Source: Brevundimonas sp. UBA7664 (lineage in GTDB: Bacteria > Pseudomonadota > Alphaproteobacteria > Caulobacterales > Caulobacteraceae). Taken from it: 64,000 nt of DNA. Below the pieces are notes generated by a model, which did no database searches, was not told the DNA's origin, and saw only the letters and a program-made list of their open reading frames with translations. Both the position numbers and the translations under genes were made by a program. The stretch is from contig NZ_DLHQ01000056.1 of NCBI RefSeq assembly GCF_002483305.1, positions 62,001-126,000 of the forward strand, given 5' to 3'. Below, one piece after another: positions 38,404 to 50,450 of the stretch (positions within the stretch are counted from its first letter, which is position 1; each line of letters opens with the position of its first letter).

Positions 38404-39093
38404 ATGCCGCGCCGTACACGTGGCGCCGGACGGGTGCAGGCGTTGGCGGCCCTGTCGGTCGCCGCGCCGGTGCTGGTGCTGGTCGCCGCGCTCGGGACGC
38501 GCGTGGGGGCCTGGCCGGTCGAGATCGGTTACGATCTGCTGACGATGCAGGCGGGCTGGTTCCTGGCCTTCGTCGGGGCGGCGGCCGCCCTGGGCGCGCT
38601 GGTTCTGTCGTTGGGCAATTTCCGCAAACTGGGAATGGTGGCCATCGTGGCCGCGCTGGCGGCCGGGGCGACCCTCGGCGGCTTCGTCTGGCAGAAGGCC
38701 CGGTTCGCCGCCGGTCCGGCCGAGAACATCAGCACCGATCTGGCCGAGGTTCCCGGCTTCGGCGACCTCGGGGATGTGCGGCGCGGGCAGGGGCCCGGCC
38801 CCGCCGTGGGCGTGGAGGCCTGTCCGGGCGTGCTGCCGGTGATGCGACAGGTCGCGCCGACGACGGCCATCTACGCCCTCGAACAGGCCGGCTTCACCCT
38901 GCGCGGCGCGGGCGTGGGGCGGGCCGACGGCAGCCGCGAGGGCTTCTGGTTCGGCGTCGACCACGACGCCGTCATCCGCATCCGGCCGGGCCGCACCGAC
39001 ATCCGCGTCGCCGCCCGCGACCACCGGCCCCATGGCGGAGAGGCCTGCCGCATGGCGACCGCCATCAGCGAGACCCTGCGCGCCGCCGGCTGA
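38404..39093 (+). CDS. DUF1499-like membrane protein
   Basis: 229 residues. Two to three hydrophobic segments at about 11-31, 50-68 and 78-95 (MVAIVAALAAGATLGGFVWQ) precede a C-terminal periplasmic domain that follows the DUF1499 pattern: CPGVLPVMRQVAPTTAIYALEQAGF, a variable loop, then GFWFGVDHDAVIRIRPGRTDIRVAARDH and a final helix with Cys (GGEACRMATAISE). Two Cys could pair. DUF1499 proteins are uncharacterised. It starts 4 bp after the acyl-CoA ligase stop, so the two share an operon. Convergent with the MBL gene. Confidence 0.78.
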   Translation: MPRRTRGAGRVQALAALSVAAPVLVLVAALGTRVGAWPVEIGYDLLTMQAGWFLAFVGAAAALGALVLSLGNFRKLGMVAIVAALAAGATLGGFVWQKARFAAGPAENISTDLAEVPGFGDLGDVRRGQGPGPAVGVEACPGVLPVMRQVAPTTAIYALEQAGFTLRGAGVGRADGSREGFWFGVDHDAVIRIRPGRTDIRVAARDHRPHGGEACRMATAISETLRAAG

Positions 39094-39096
39094 GCC

Positions 39097-39999
39097 TCAG
39101 GCCAGGGTCCAGTCGGCGTCGATGGCCGGGTCCGGCGTCGCACGCACCCGTCCGGCCCGCTCCAGCGCGATCAGATGAGCCCAGACCGACAGGCCGGCCG
39201 CCGGCCACAGCCGTGAATCCACGGCGGCGTAGAGCGCCGGCACCATGTCCGCGATCCGCCGGTCCCCCGCGACCAGCCGCCCCAGCACCTGGGCCTCGCG
39301 CGCCAGACGATGGTCCCTGTAGGCCGCCAGGAATGGTCCCGGCTCGAGGATCGGCGCGCCATGGGTCGGCCAGATCGTCGAGAAGCCGCGCGCGATCACC
39401 GCGTCGAGACTGGCCATATAGGCGGCCATGTCGCCGTCGGGCGGGGCCACGACGGTGGTTGACCAGCCCATGACGTGATCCCCGCTGAACAGGGCGTTCT
39501 CCTCGCACAGCACAAAGGCCATGTGGTTGGAGGCGTGGCCCGGCGTGGCGAGGGCTTCAATCGTCCAGCCGTCCCCGGCCAGCCGTTCGCCGCCGGTCAG
39601 GATCACGTCGGATGAAAATGTCTCGTCGTCATCATCGTCCGGAGCGGCCGAGGCGTGCGTCGGGCGCGCGGGGAGGCGGGCCGCGAGAACCGGCGCGCCG
39701 ACGGCCTTGGCGAACGGGCGGGCGAGGGGGGCGTGGTCGCGGTGGGTGTGGGTCACCAGCACATGGCTGACCGTCTGGCCCGCGACCGCCGCCAGCAGGG
39801 CCGCCAGATGAGCCTCGTCCAGCGGGCCGGGGTCGATCACCGCCACCCCCGCCCCGGCCTCGCCGCGGCCGACGATGTAGGTCCCGGTCCCGGTGAAGGT
39901 GAAAGGTCCCGGGTTGTTCGCGATCACGCGCCGGATCAGGGGCGAGACCGAATCGGTCCGTCCGTATTCGAACGCCGGCGCGGGGAGAAAGGGGATCAT
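39097..39999 (-). CDS. MBL-fold metallo-hydrolase with C-terminal winged-helix (LACTB2-like)
   Basis: 300 residues. The metal-binding motif THTHRDH spans 83-89, further ligands lie in ATPGHASNH (about 146-154), SGDHVMGWS (about 166-174) and WPTHGAPI. After about residue 230 the helical VLGRLVAGDRRIADMVPALYAAV...LIALERAGRV resembles the winged-helix C-terminal domain of LACTB2-like proteins (endoribonuclease-type and other hydrolases). A run of five Asp/Glu (DDDDDE at 113-119) between the strands is an insertion not typical of the family. Substrate unknown. Confidence 0.85.
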   Translation of the reverse strand: MIPFLPAPAFEYGRTDSVSPLIRRVIANNPGPFTFTGTGTYIVGRGEAGAGVAVIDPGPLDEAHLAALLAAVAGQTVSHVLVTHTHRDHAPLARPFAKAVGAPVLAARLPARPTHASAAPDDDDDETFSSDVILTGGERLAGDGWTIEALATPGHASNHMAFVLCEENALFSGDHVMGWSTTVVAPPDGDMAAYMASLDAVIARGFSTIWPTHGAPILEPGPFLAAYRDHRLAREAQVLGRLVAGDRRIADMVPALYAAVDSRLWPAAGLSVWAHLIALERAGRVRATPDPAIDADWTLA

Positions 40000-40056
40000 C
40001 GGGCGCGGCTCGCCCCTTGCGTTAGGACTTCGTAAATCTTCTGCGGAGTGCCCGAC

Positions 40057-40203
40057 GTGGCTGTTTCCATCGCCCTGGCTGTCTCAAATCGGCTCCAGCC
40101 CATAGCAGCGGCCTTCCTGTGTCTCATGGCGATGCAACTCGCCGTCGCGTCCTGTACGCCGGAGCCGGCACCCTATGCGACCCGGGTCGCCATCCTTCGC
40201 TGA
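40057..40203 (+). CDS. Possible small lipoprotein-like peptide
   Basis: 48 codons from GTG 40057, with GGAG 8 nt upstream. It encodes a hydrophobic stretch (FLCLMAMQLAVASC) followed by TPEPAPYATRVAILR; LAVASC would be a poor lipobox. It fills the 208-bp gap between the MBL gene and the DUF442 protein. It is short, GTG-started and without recognised homologue, so it may be chance. Confidence 0.3.
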   Translation: MAVSIALAVSNRLQPIAAAFLCLMAMQLAVASCTPEPAPYATRVAILR

Positions 40204-40207
40204 GGCG

Positions 40208-40609
40208 TCAAAGCGGCAGCTGGCCCAGATCGTAGCCCGCGACCGCCGCCGCTGCGCGAAGTTCATCCGCTCTCGCCCCTCTGAGTCGATCCGCCATCGC
40301 CCAGGCGGCGGCCGATCGCAATCCGGAGCGGCAGAAGAACACGGCCTTGCCGTGGTCGCCCAGTGAGTCGAGCACCTGGCGGGTCGTCTCCACGGCTTCC
40401 GGCTGAGGCAGGCCCCGCACCGGCGCGTGCACCATGACCATCCCCGCCGCCTGCGCCGCTTCCGCCAGCGCGGCGGCGGCTGGCTGACCCGGCTCTTCAT
40501 CGTCGGGCCGGTGATTCACCACATGGGAGAACCCCGCTGCGGCGAACGACCGCACGTCCTCAACATTGAGCTGGCCCGAAACGAACACCTGGGGCGTCAG
40601 CAGCGGCAT
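40208..40609 (-). CDS. TIGR01244/DUF442 beta-lactamase-hydrolase-like phosphatase-fold protein
   Basis: 133 residues with the dual-specificity-phosphatase-like fold of the Blh/TIGR01244 family: the N-terminal VFVSGQLNVEDVRSFAAAGFSHVVNHRPDDEEPGQP and the P-loop FFCRSGLRSAAAWAMA (the CxxGxR loop, here CRSGLRS, around residue 92), with no second domain. In sulfide-oxidising and other bacteria, homologues are linked to sulfur metabolism (persulfide dioxygenase partners), but no such partner gene is present here. It reads away from the downstream TonB receptor. Confidence 0.85.
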   Translation of the reverse strand: MPLLTPQVFVSGQLNVEDVRSFAAAGFSHVVNHRPDDEEPGQPAAAALAEAAQAAGMVMVHAPVRGLPQPEAVETTRQVLDSLGDHGKAVFFCRSGLRSAAAWAMADRLRGARADELRAAAAVAGYDLGQLPL

Positions 40610-40833
40610 TGCGACATATTCCTCAGAGAAAGAATTATATAAAACAGCCGGATAACCAATGTGTGGCCGGATTGCGACAGCGAAGGCGCGATCCGGTTAC
40701 CGCGATGTAATATGGATAGACGTGCACGGGGCTTTGTCTATGTTCCAACCTATCTGCGCGCAGTGGGGGCGTAGATTGACCTTTGCGGCGACCGGCCAAT
40801 GGCGGCCGTCGTTGCTCTCAGGAGGGATGAACC
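40610..40833. other. AT-richer leader of the TonB-dependent receptor gene
   Basis: 224 bp without a gene, containing AT-rich tracts (AATTATATAAAACAG at 40632-40646 and TAATATGGATA around 40708-40718) that suggest promoter or regulator sites. No clear -35/-10 pair, riboswitch or operator could be assigned. Confidence 0.35.
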
Positions 40834-43800
40834 TTGAAGATCCAAACCATTCGTGAGCGCCTGTTGGCTTCGACGATGATCGGCGGCGTAATGCTGGCGG
40901 CCGTCGTGGCTGTCCCGGCGATCACCGTCATCGCTGCGCCGACGACCGCGTCCGCGCAGGATTTCTCGACCGGCTCGCTGACCGGCTCCGTCACGGACGC
41001 CAACGGCGCACCGATCTCGGGCGCTTCGGTCCAGGTCCGCTCGGACGAGCAGGGCTTCAGCCGTAACCTGACGACCGACGCCGGCGGCAACTTCCGCGCC
41101 GCCCTCGTGCCGATCGGCAACTACACCGTGACCATCACGGCGCCGGGCTACGACCCGATCTCGCAGACCGCTTCGGTCCGCCTGGGTGGATCGACGGCCT
41201 ATGACTTCGCCATGAACGCCGGCACCGGCGCCTCGCTGGACGACGTCGTCATCACGGGCGCCCGTCGCGCGCTCGCCTTCAACGAAACCACCACCGGCCT
41301 GGTCGTCGACCTCGAAGAACTGGTCAAGACCGTGCCGATCGGCCGCGACATCACCTCGGTGACCCTGCTGGCCCCGTCGACCGTCCAGGGCGACAACGCC
41401 TTCGGCAACCTGCCCGCCGTCGGCGGCTCGTCGGTCGCTGAGAACGCGTTCTACGTGAACGGCCTGAACATCACGAACTTCGACAACTACATCGGCGGTT
41501 CGACCGTTCCGTTCGACTTCTACCGTTCGGTCGAGGTCAAGACGGGTGGTTATCCGGCCGAGTTCGGTCGCGCCACGGGCGGCATCATCAACGCCGTCAC
41601 CAAGTCGGGTTCGAACGATTTCGAGTTCGCCATCCGCGGCAACTTCAGCCCCAACTCGCTGCGTGAACAGTCCCCGGACACCGTGTTCGCCCGCAACGAG
41701 CTGGACGAAGCCAGCGCCTCCAGCGTCACGCTGGAAGTCGGTGGTCCGATCATCCGCGATCGACTGTTCTTCTTCGCCCTGGCCCAGTTCCAGGACAACG
41801 AAGCCTACAACCCGGGCCTGACGGGCACGGCCACGCTTCAGACGGCGGACAGCCCCTTCTACGGCGTCAAGCTGGACGGTTACATCACGGACGATCACCG
41901 TCTCGAGCTCACCTACTTCGACACCACGCGCGAAACCGAGACCTTCACGGCCACGTTCGACGCGTTGACGGACGTGCGCGGCGCCTATCCGACCCTGCCG
42001 ACTGTCGGTGAGGCCGGCGGCGAAAGCTATGTGGTCCGCTACACCGGTCAGTTCACCGACTGGCTGACCCTGTCGGCCGCCTACGGCGTGAACGAAGACC
42101 GCGCCAACAACCTCCCGGCACGTCTGGACATTCCGTTCGTCCAGGACGCTCGTGGTGCCGGTCGGGCCACCAACCCGCGCCCTGCCTTCCGCGCCAGCCC
42201 GAACCAGCCGACGGCGACGTTCACCACGGCTGAGACCACGCGGACCTTCTACCGCGCCGACGCCGACATCTTCTTCTCCATGCTGGGCGAGCACCACGTT
42301 CGCGCCGGCTACGAGCTGGAAGAAACCGAGCTGTTCAAGACGGCGGAGCGCACCGGCCCCTACGGCGCCAACCTGATCTATCGCCGTGCCACGCCGGGCA
42401 CCGTGCAGACGTTTGGCCCCAGCAACCTGAACCCGGGCGAGGAATACGTCGAGTTCAACACCTTCCTCTCGGGCGGTAACTTCACCGGCGAGAACGAAGC
42501 GTTCTACATCCAGGACTCGTGGGATGTGAATGAGCAGCTGACGCTGAACCTCGGCGTCCGCCTCGACAAGTTCTCGCTGAACGACGGCGCTGGCCAGCAG
42601 TTCATCGCGTTCGACAACGAGGTCGGCCCGCGCCTGGGCTTCACCTTCGACCCGATGAACGACGGCCGCAGCCGCGTGTTCGGTTCGTACGGCCGCTACT
42701 ATCTGCCGGTCGCGTCCAACACCGCCTACCGCGGTGCGGCGAACGAACTGTTCTTCAGCCAGTACTTCCTGCTGGGTGGCTACGCTCCGATCGCTCCGGG
42801 CGCCTTTGTCGGCAACACCGAACAGGTTGACGGCGCCGCCGTGGTGGCCCGCCTTCCGTACAACGGCGACGGCATCCCGCTGCTCCTCGGCGCCCAGATC
42901 CAGGGCTGGACGGGTCAGAACGTCTGCCCCGCCGGCAATGGCGCGCCGGCTCCCGCTGGCAGCCAGGGCTGCCGGGTCACGGGCGACGGCACGGTTAAGG
43001 ACAGCTCGTCCTTCGCCGCCAAGAACCTGGAGTCGACGGCCGAGGACGAGTTCATCATCGGCTTCGAGCGTCGCTTCGGTGACCTGTGGAAGTTCACGGC
43101 CGCGGTCATGTACCGTGACCTGCTGCGGAACGCTGAAGACGTCGCCATCGACGCCGCTGTTCTGGCGCTCTGCGCCGACGAAGGCATCGTTGGTTGCGAC
43201 TCGATCTACACCGGCTTCCACCAGTACGTCGTGCTGAACCCCGGTTCGACCTCGACCATCCTGCTGCTGGATCCGCTCCCGGGCGAAGTGGACCGTCGTA
43301 CGGTCACCTTCTCCGCCGCCGACCTGAACTATCCGAAGGCGGAACGGACCTACACGGCTCTGGAAATGTCGTTCGAACGTGCGTTCGATGGCGTCTGGTC
43401 GCTGCAGGGCTCCTGGACCATCTCGGAAAGCACCGGCAACACCGAAGGTTACGTGAAATCCGACAACGGCCAGACCGATGCCGGCATCACGCAGGACTTC
43501 GACCAGCCGGGTCTGACCGATGGTTCCAACGGCCTGCTGCCGAACCACCGCGGTCACGTGTTCAAGCTGTTCGGTTCGTATCAGCTGACTGACGACCTGG
43601 TCGTCGGCACGAACATGAGCGTCAGCTCGCCCCGTCCGTACGGCTGCATCGGTCTGCACCCGACCGACGTGTTCGCCCAGGCCTATGGCGCGGCGTCGAA
43701 CTACTGCGATGGCAAGCTCGTTCCGCGCGGCACCGCCGCTCAGAGCGACTGGATCAAGCAGATCGACATGTCGCTGCGCTACACCGTGCCGGAAAACTTC

Positions 43801-43977
43801 CTGCCCGGCGACCTGGTCCTGCGTGCCGATGTCTTCAACATCTTCAACTTCAGCGGAACGACCGACATCAACGAGTTCGGTGAAGATGGCGCCGGTACTC
43901 CCGATCCGGATTACCTCACGCCGCTGAGCTACCAGCAGCCCCGCTTCATTCGGCTGGGCTTCGACCTGACCTTCTAA
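40834..43977 (+). CDS. Oar-like TonB-dependent outer-membrane receptor
   Basis: 1047 residues from TTG 40834 (GGAGG 8-9 nt upstream; the ATG at 40827 is in another frame). Signal peptide (1-42, ending TTASAQD), then an N-terminal CarboxypepD_reg-like domain (SLTGSVTDANGAPISGASVQVRS...GGNFRA...NYTVTITAPGYD, about 47-110), a plug with the ITSVTLLAPSTVQGD and YPAEFGRATGGIINAVTKSG motif, and a C-terminal 22-strand barrel ending in Phe (FDLTF). These are features of Oar-like receptors, which in several bacteria import proteins or oligosaccharides. Substrate unknown. Codon bias (GGT, CGT, GTT, GCT) is stronger than in neighbours, indicating high expression. Confidence 0.93.
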   Translation: MKIQTIRERLLASTMIGGVMLAAVVAVPAITVIAAPTTASAQDFSTGSLTGSVTDANGAPISGASVQVRSDEQGFSRNLTTDAGGNFRAALVPIGNYTVTITAPGYDPISQTASVRLGGSTAYDFAMNAGTGASLDDVVITGARRALAFNETTTGLVVDLEELVKTVPIGRDITSVTLLAPSTVQGDNAFGNLPAVGGSSVAENAFYVNGLNITNFDNYIGGSTVPFDFYRSVEVKTGGYPAEFGRATGGIINAVTKSGSNDFEFAIRGNFSPNSLREQSPDTVFARNELDEASASSVTLEVGGPIIRDRLFFFALAQFQDNEAYNPGLTGTATLQTADSPFYGVKLDGYITDDHRLELTYFDTTRETETFTATFDALTDVRGAYPTLPTVGEAGGESYVVRYTGQFTDWLTLSAAYGVNEDRANNLPARLDIPFVQDARGAGRATNPRPAFRASPNQPTATFTTAETTRTFYRADADIFFSMLGEHHVRAGYELEETELFKTAERTGPYGANLIYRRATPGTVQTFGPSNLNPGEEYVEFNTFLSGGNFTGENEAFYIQDSWDVNEQLTLNLGVRLDKFSLNDGAGQQFIAFDNEVGPRLGFTFDPMNDGRSRVFGSYGRYYLPVASNTAYRGAANELFFSQYFLLGGYAPIAPGAFVGNTEQVDGAAVVARLPYNGDGIPLLLGAQIQGWTGQNVCPAGNGAPAPAGSQGCRVTGDGTVKDSSSFAAKNLESTAEDEFIIGFERRFGDLWKFTAAVMYRDLLRNAEDVAIDAAVLALCADEGIVGCDSIYTGFHQYVVLNPGSTSTILLLDPLPGEVDRRTVTFSAADLNYPKAERTYTALEMSFERAFDGVWSLQGSWTISESTGNTEGYVKSDNGQTDAGITQDFDQPGLTDGSNGLLPNHRGHVFKLFGSYQLTDDLVVGTNMSVSSPRPYGCIGLHPTDVFAQAYGAASNYCDGKLVPRGTAAQSDWIKQIDMSLRYTVPENFLPGDLVLRADVFNIFNFSGTTDINEFGEDGAGTPDPDYLTPLSYQQPRFIRLGFDLTF

Positions 43978-44000
43978 GTCAGGTTTACTAACCGAGAATG

Positions 44001-44033
44001 GGGCGGCGGATCTTCGGATCCGCCGCCCTTTTT
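44001..44033 (+). terminator. Strong terminator after the TonB receptor gene
   Basis: Perfect 12-bp stem GGGCGGCGGATC (44001-44012) / GATCCGCCGCCC (44017-44028) with a UUCG tetraloop and TTTTT. Confidence 0.95.
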
Positions 44034-44087
44034 CGTTGCAAGGCCCGCGAGCTTGCGGGACCCGGCCCCGGCTGTTACCCGCTGATC

Positions 44088-45569
44088 ATGACCACTCAGG
44101 CTGTCCGCCCGCCCCGTGACCGCATCGACGCCGTGCTCTCTGCCTTCAAGGCGGGCGACCGGGACGGTGCGGCCGACCTCCTCGCGACCCTTGTCGCCGA
44201 CAATCCCGCGCTCGGATCGACCTGGGGTCCGGTGTCGCGACTGGCGCTGGGCCTCGGCGAGACGTCCCTGGCCCTGACCGCGTCCGGACGGCTGTCGGAT
44301 CTCGACCGCCGCGACCTGTCTGCGCGACTGAACCACGGGGCGCTTCTGGCGCAGCATGGCCAGGCCGCTTCCGCCCGTGATCTTGCCCAGGCGATCGTCG
44401 CCGATCATCCGACCCAGCCGTCAGCCTGGCATTTCCTCGGCAGCTGCCGCGCCACCCTGGGGGAAGGTGAGGCGGCCATCGCGGACTTCCGTCAGGCGAT
44501 CGCCCGATCGCCCGACCCCTTCGCGGCCGCCCCCAGCTGGCTGGCCCTCGCCGAGGGCCGGACCTTCACGGCCCGGGATGATGCCGATCTCGCGACCATG
44601 ACCGCCCTGCTGGCCCGATGGCCCTCGGGACCCGGGACCAATGAGGGCAAGGCCGCCCTGCTCTATGCCGTGGCCAAGGCCCTCGACGATCTCGACCAGA
44701 TCGACGCCGCCTTCGCAGCCTACAGCCAGGGCGCAGCCCTGGTCGCCGCCAGCCGGCCCGATGACCAGACCGGCGCGGACGCCTTCGTCGATGATCTCAT
44801 CGCGGGCTTCACCCCCGACAGGCTGGCCGGCCTTCCGGCCGGCGATGACAGCCGTCGCCCGATCTTCGTTTTTGGCCTGCCCCGATCCGGCACCACCCTG
44901 GTCGAGCAGATTCTGGTCAGCCACAGCCAGGTCGCCGACGGGGCCGAGCTGAACCTGTTCCGGACCGCGGCCATTCCCGTCGGCGGAGTCTCGCCCGCGG
45001 CCGTCAACGCCTTCGCCGCCGCCCGGCCGGACGGTTTCGCGGCCATCGCCCGGGCCTATCTTCACATGCTCGAGGACCGCTTCGGGCCGGACGGCCGGAT
45101 CGTCGACAAGACGTTGAATCACAGCCGCTATCTGGGGCTGATCCACCGTGTCCTGCCGCAGGCGCGCTTCATCTGGCTGAGGCGTGAGCCCGGGGCCGTG
45201 GCCTGGTCCGCCTTGCGGACCTGGTTCGCCCAGGGTGTGAATTGGAGCTGGTCGCAGGATCGCATCGCGCGCTATTTCCGCAACGAGGATCGCCTGCACG
45301 CGCACTGGACCGGGGTCCTGGGCGACGCCATTCTGACGGTGCCCTATGAGGCGCTGGTCGCCGACCCGGCCGGCTGGACCCAACGGATACTCGACCACGT
45401 CGGTCTGCCGCACGAGACGGGCCTGGATCAGTTCCACAAGACCGAGCGCGCCGTGACCACCGCCAGCTTCGCCCAGGTGCGCAAACCGATCTACACGACC
45501 TCAACCTCGGCCTGGAAACGCTACGAAGGTCATCTGAAGCCCTTCTTCGACGCCTATTCGGGTCGTTGA
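44088..45569 (+). CDS. TPR-containing sulfotransferase
   Basis: 493 residues. The first 240 residues are helical repeats with Ala/Leu/Asp-rich TPR-like spacing (for example VLSAFKAGDRDGAADLLATLVADNP and LAQAIVADHPTQPSAWHFLGSCRATLGEGEAAIADFRQAIARSP). The C-terminal half is a sulfotransferase: the 5'-PSB loop FGLPRSGTTLVEQIL (G263 onward) binds the PAPS phosphosulfate, and a 3'-PB region lies further on. The acceptor is unknown. ATG 44088 begins MTTQAVRP; the frame is open a little further upstream. It follows the TonB receptor by 111 bp but behind a strong terminator. TPR-sulfotransferases next to Oar-like receptors recur in this group. Confidence 0.87.
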   Translation: MTTQAVRPPRDRIDAVLSAFKAGDRDGAADLLATLVADNPALGSTWGPVSRLALGLGETSLALTASGRLSDLDRRDLSARLNHGALLAQHGQAASARDLAQAIVADHPTQPSAWHFLGSCRATLGEGEAAIADFRQAIARSPDPFAAAPSWLALAEGRTFTARDDADLATMTALLARWPSGPGTNEGKAALLYAVAKALDDLDQIDAAFAAYSQGAALVAASRPDDQTGADAFVDDLIAGFTPDRLAGLPAGDDSRRPIFVFGLPRSGTTLVEQILVSHSQVADGAELNLFRTAAIPVGGVSPAAVNAFAAARPDGFAAIARAYLHMLEDRFGPDGRIVDKTLNHSRYLGLIHRVLPQARFIWLRREPGAVAWSALRTWFAQGVNWSWSQDRIARYFRNEDRLHAHWTGVLGDAILTVPYEALVADPAGWTQRILDHVGLPHETGLDQFHKTERAVTTASFAQVRKPIYTTSTSAWKRYEGHLKPFFDAYSGR

Positions 45570-45639
45570 CCGCCGCAGAATAACCATGGCGGCGGTTCAG
45601 GCGTTATGACCGCCGACAGAAACTTCAGACGGACCTCCC

Positions 45640-46218
45640 ATGCGCCTTCGCCTCGCCACGCCGCTGTTCTTCCTCGCCCTTGCCGCCCAAGGCCCGGCCT
45701 TCGCCCAGGATCCGGATGGCCTGGTCACCCCCGATGCGGACACCGCCGAAAGCCTCGAGTCGCGGATGGCGCGCGAGGCCATCGCCTATGAGATGCCGCT
45801 GCCGCGCGGCGCGCCGGAACAGGACTATCCGCTGGTGGCCTGGTGCGCCGCCCTGGTCGAGGGGCATATCGCCCTCGGCCGGACCCTGACCACCGCCGAC
45901 GACCTGGATCGTGACATCATCCGGCTCGGCGGGCTGGAGGCCACGGACTTCCGCGACGCGCTCCAGGCGGGCCGGTCACGCCAGACGCCGGCCACCCTGG
46001 CCGCCGCCCGGGTCGCCGAGGCCGAGGCCGCCGGCAAATGGGTGCCGCTGATGGCCCAGGAAGACGAACGCATTCGCAGCCAGGCCTTCGGCCTCTTCTT
46101 CGGCCTGCCGGGTCGTTGCGAACACGCCGCGCGCCGGGTGAGAGACGACATCACCACCCCGCCCGTGACCCTCGACGCCGCCGGGCTGGACGAGGTCGGG
46201 CAGCCCAAACCGCAGTAG
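45640..46218 (+). CDS. Exported protein of unknown function
   Basis: 192 residues: signal peptide MRLRLATPLFFLALAAQGPAFAQ, then a mostly helical, soluble, acidic chain. Two Cys (C69 in YPLVAWCAALVEGHIALG and C165 in GLPGRCEHAARRV) may form a disulfide. The segments DADTAESLESRMAREAIAYEMPLPR and TLAAARVAEAEAAGKWVPLMAQEDE are amphipathic helices. No recognised domain. It lies 70 bp downstream of the sulfotransferase on the same strand and converges with metH. Confidence 0.7.
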   Translation: MRLRLATPLFFLALAAQGPAFAQDPDGLVTPDADTAESLESRMAREAIAYEMPLPRGAPEQDYPLVAWCAALVEGHIALGRTLTTADDLDRDIIRLGGLEATDFRDALQAGRSRQTPATLAAARVAEAEAAGKWVPLMAQEDERIRSQAFGLFFGLPGRCEHAARRVRDDITTPPVTLDAAGLDEVGQPKPQ

Positions 46219-46236
46219 CCCGCCGCCGGGAGGCGC

Positions 46237-48902
<2,666 letters not shown>

Positions 48903-48903
<1 letters not shown>

Positions 48904-49373
48904 CAATGGGACTCTACTGGCCGCAGGTCATGCAGCAGGAAGAAGGTGAGGCGACTTTCACCGTCTCCGTAAGGCACGGCGGTTGCGCCCACGGCGTCGG
49001 TGAGGCGAGCCGTCGCAGCGGTCATCTCCCATCCGAAAACTCTGGGGTTCTTTGGGTCAAACCGCTCCCGCGAGAGGAAAAGAAGTTCATTCCGGAGGCC
49101 GAAATCACGGGCAATCTGAGCGTCGCGGACGACGTGCGGAGGGAAACGGTCGTTGGCCCAAGCCCACAGGAAATCATTTGGCGCGGTCGTGCCAACGACC
49201 TGAACGGACGCTCGTAATCTCGGCACGCCGTTGTCGAAAAAGGTCAGCGTTCCATCGTGTAAGTTGTATTCGCGTTCCCGATAGGGCGCGCATGCTGCGT
49301 CCGTCGCCGCGGCCTTGGCTTTGAAATTCTCGAACGCTTCGTCGAGCCAGGCTTGGAACTCGTCGTCGGCCAT
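48903..49373 (-). CDS. DUF6882-like protein between the metH halves
   Basis: 156 residues, [36 protein letters not shown] as N-terminus. The central [47 protein letters not shown] has the Trp-Ala-Trp pattern of DUF6882-like proteins, ending with [38 protein letters not shown]. Soluble, no signal peptide, no known function. Both its ends are one-base TGATG overlaps with the metH genes, so it is fully embedded in the operon. Its G+C (about 56%) is well below the neighbours, suggesting later insertion. The family name is an estimate from pattern. Confidence 0.7.
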
Positions 49374-50443
49374 CACGCCACCAGCTCGAACGGTTCCAGC
49401 CCGCTCAACCGCATCGCCACCGGCCGCTCCGGGATCTCCCGCGTCGGCAGTTTCGCCACCGCCTCCGCTGTATGCCGGATGTGCTCCGGCGTCGTGCCGC
49501 AGCAGCCGCCGACGATGTTGACCAGGCCTGACGCGGCCCATTCCTCGATGAAGTGGGCCGTCTGGTGCGGCTCCTCGTCGTACTGGCCCATGGCGTTGGG
49601 CAGGCCGGCGTTGGGATAGGCGGCGACCAGGGTGTCGGCCACCCGGCTCAGCTCGGCGATGAACGGCCGCATCAGATCGGCCCCGAGGGCGCAGTTGAAG
49701 CCGATGGCGAACGGCTTCGCATGCCGCACGCTGTTCCAGAAGGCCTCGGCCGTCTGGCCCGAAAGAGTGCGGCCCGAGCGGTCGGTGATGGTGCCCGAAA
49801 TCCAGATCGGGAGGGCCTCCATGCCCTCGTCCTCGAGGTCCTTGATGGCCTTGATCGCGGCCTTGCAGTTCAGCGTGTCGGTGATGGTCTCGATCAGATA
49901 CAGGTCGACCCCGCCCTCGTTCAGCGCCTTCACCTGATGGCGATAGGCGTCATAGACCTGGTCGAAGGTCACCAGCCGCGCGCCGGGGTCGTTCACGTCC
50001 GACGACATCGACAGCATCTTGTTCAGCGGCCCGATCGACCCGGCGGCGAAACGCGGCTTGTGCGGCTCCTTCGCGGTCCAGAGATCGGCGGCGGCGCGCG
50101 CCAGTTTCGCGCCTTCCAGATTGATGTCCCACACCGACTGTTCGTCGAGTTTGTAGTCGTCCTGGGCGATCGTCGTGGCCGAGAAGGTGTTGGTCTCGGA
50201 GATGTCGGCGCCGGCGGCGAAATACTGGTCGTGCAGGCCGGCGATGATGTCGGGCCGGGTCAGGCACAGGATGTCGTTATTGCCCTTCATCTGGCCGACG
50301 TGCGCCGCGAACCGTTCGCCGCGGAAATCCTCTTCCGACAGCTCGCTGCGCTGGATCATCACCCCCCAGGCGCCGTCGAGGACGAGGATGCGTTCTTTCG
50401 CGGCGGCGTGAAGGGCGGCGATTCTGTCTTGCCGGGTCATCAT
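49373..50443 (-). CDS. metH: Methionine synthase, N-terminal homocysteine S-methyltransferase domain as separate protein
   Basis: 356 residues with the homocysteine-binding barrel of Met[53 protein letters not shown] (about 14-62), [16 protein letters not shown], and the zinc site with GFNCALGA and [14 protein letters not shown] (C-C pair). The start is ATG 50443 (a second ATG follows at 50440), with AAGGAG 5-6 nt upstream, part of which comes from the adjacent inverted-repeat element. It lacks folate and B12 domains; those follow two genes on. Co-transcribed with metF. Confidence 0.93.
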   Translation of the reverse strand: MMTRQDRIAALHAAAKERILVLDGAWGVMIQRSELSEEDFRGERFAAHVGQMKGNNDILCLTRPDIIAGLHDQYFAAGADISETNTFSATTIAQDDYKLDEQSVWDINLEGAKLARAAADLWTAKEPHKPRFAAGSIGPLNKMLSMSSDVNDPGARLVTFDQVYDAYRHQVKALNEGGVDLYLIETITDTLNCKAAIKAIKDLEDEGMEALPIWISGTITDRSGRTLSGQTAEAFWNSVRHAKPFAIGFNCALGADLMRPFIAELSRVADTLVAAYPNAGLPNAMGQYDEEPHQTAHFIEEWAASGLVNIVGGCCGTTPEHIRHTAEAVAKLPTREIPERPVAMRLSGLEPFELVA

Positions 50444-50450
50444 TCGATCT

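Noticed and set aside
40057..40203. A small lipoprotein-like gene as a confident call
   Set aside because: Only the ribosome binding site and a hydrophobic stretch support it; kept at low confidence.
40750..43659. Long open frame (about 970 codons) antisense to the TonB receptor gene
   Set aside because: Same compositional artefact; the plus-strand receptor has signal peptide, domains and terminal Phe.
43998..44087. Longer start for the TPR-sulfotransferase
   Set aside because: It would overlap the strong terminator of the receptor gene.
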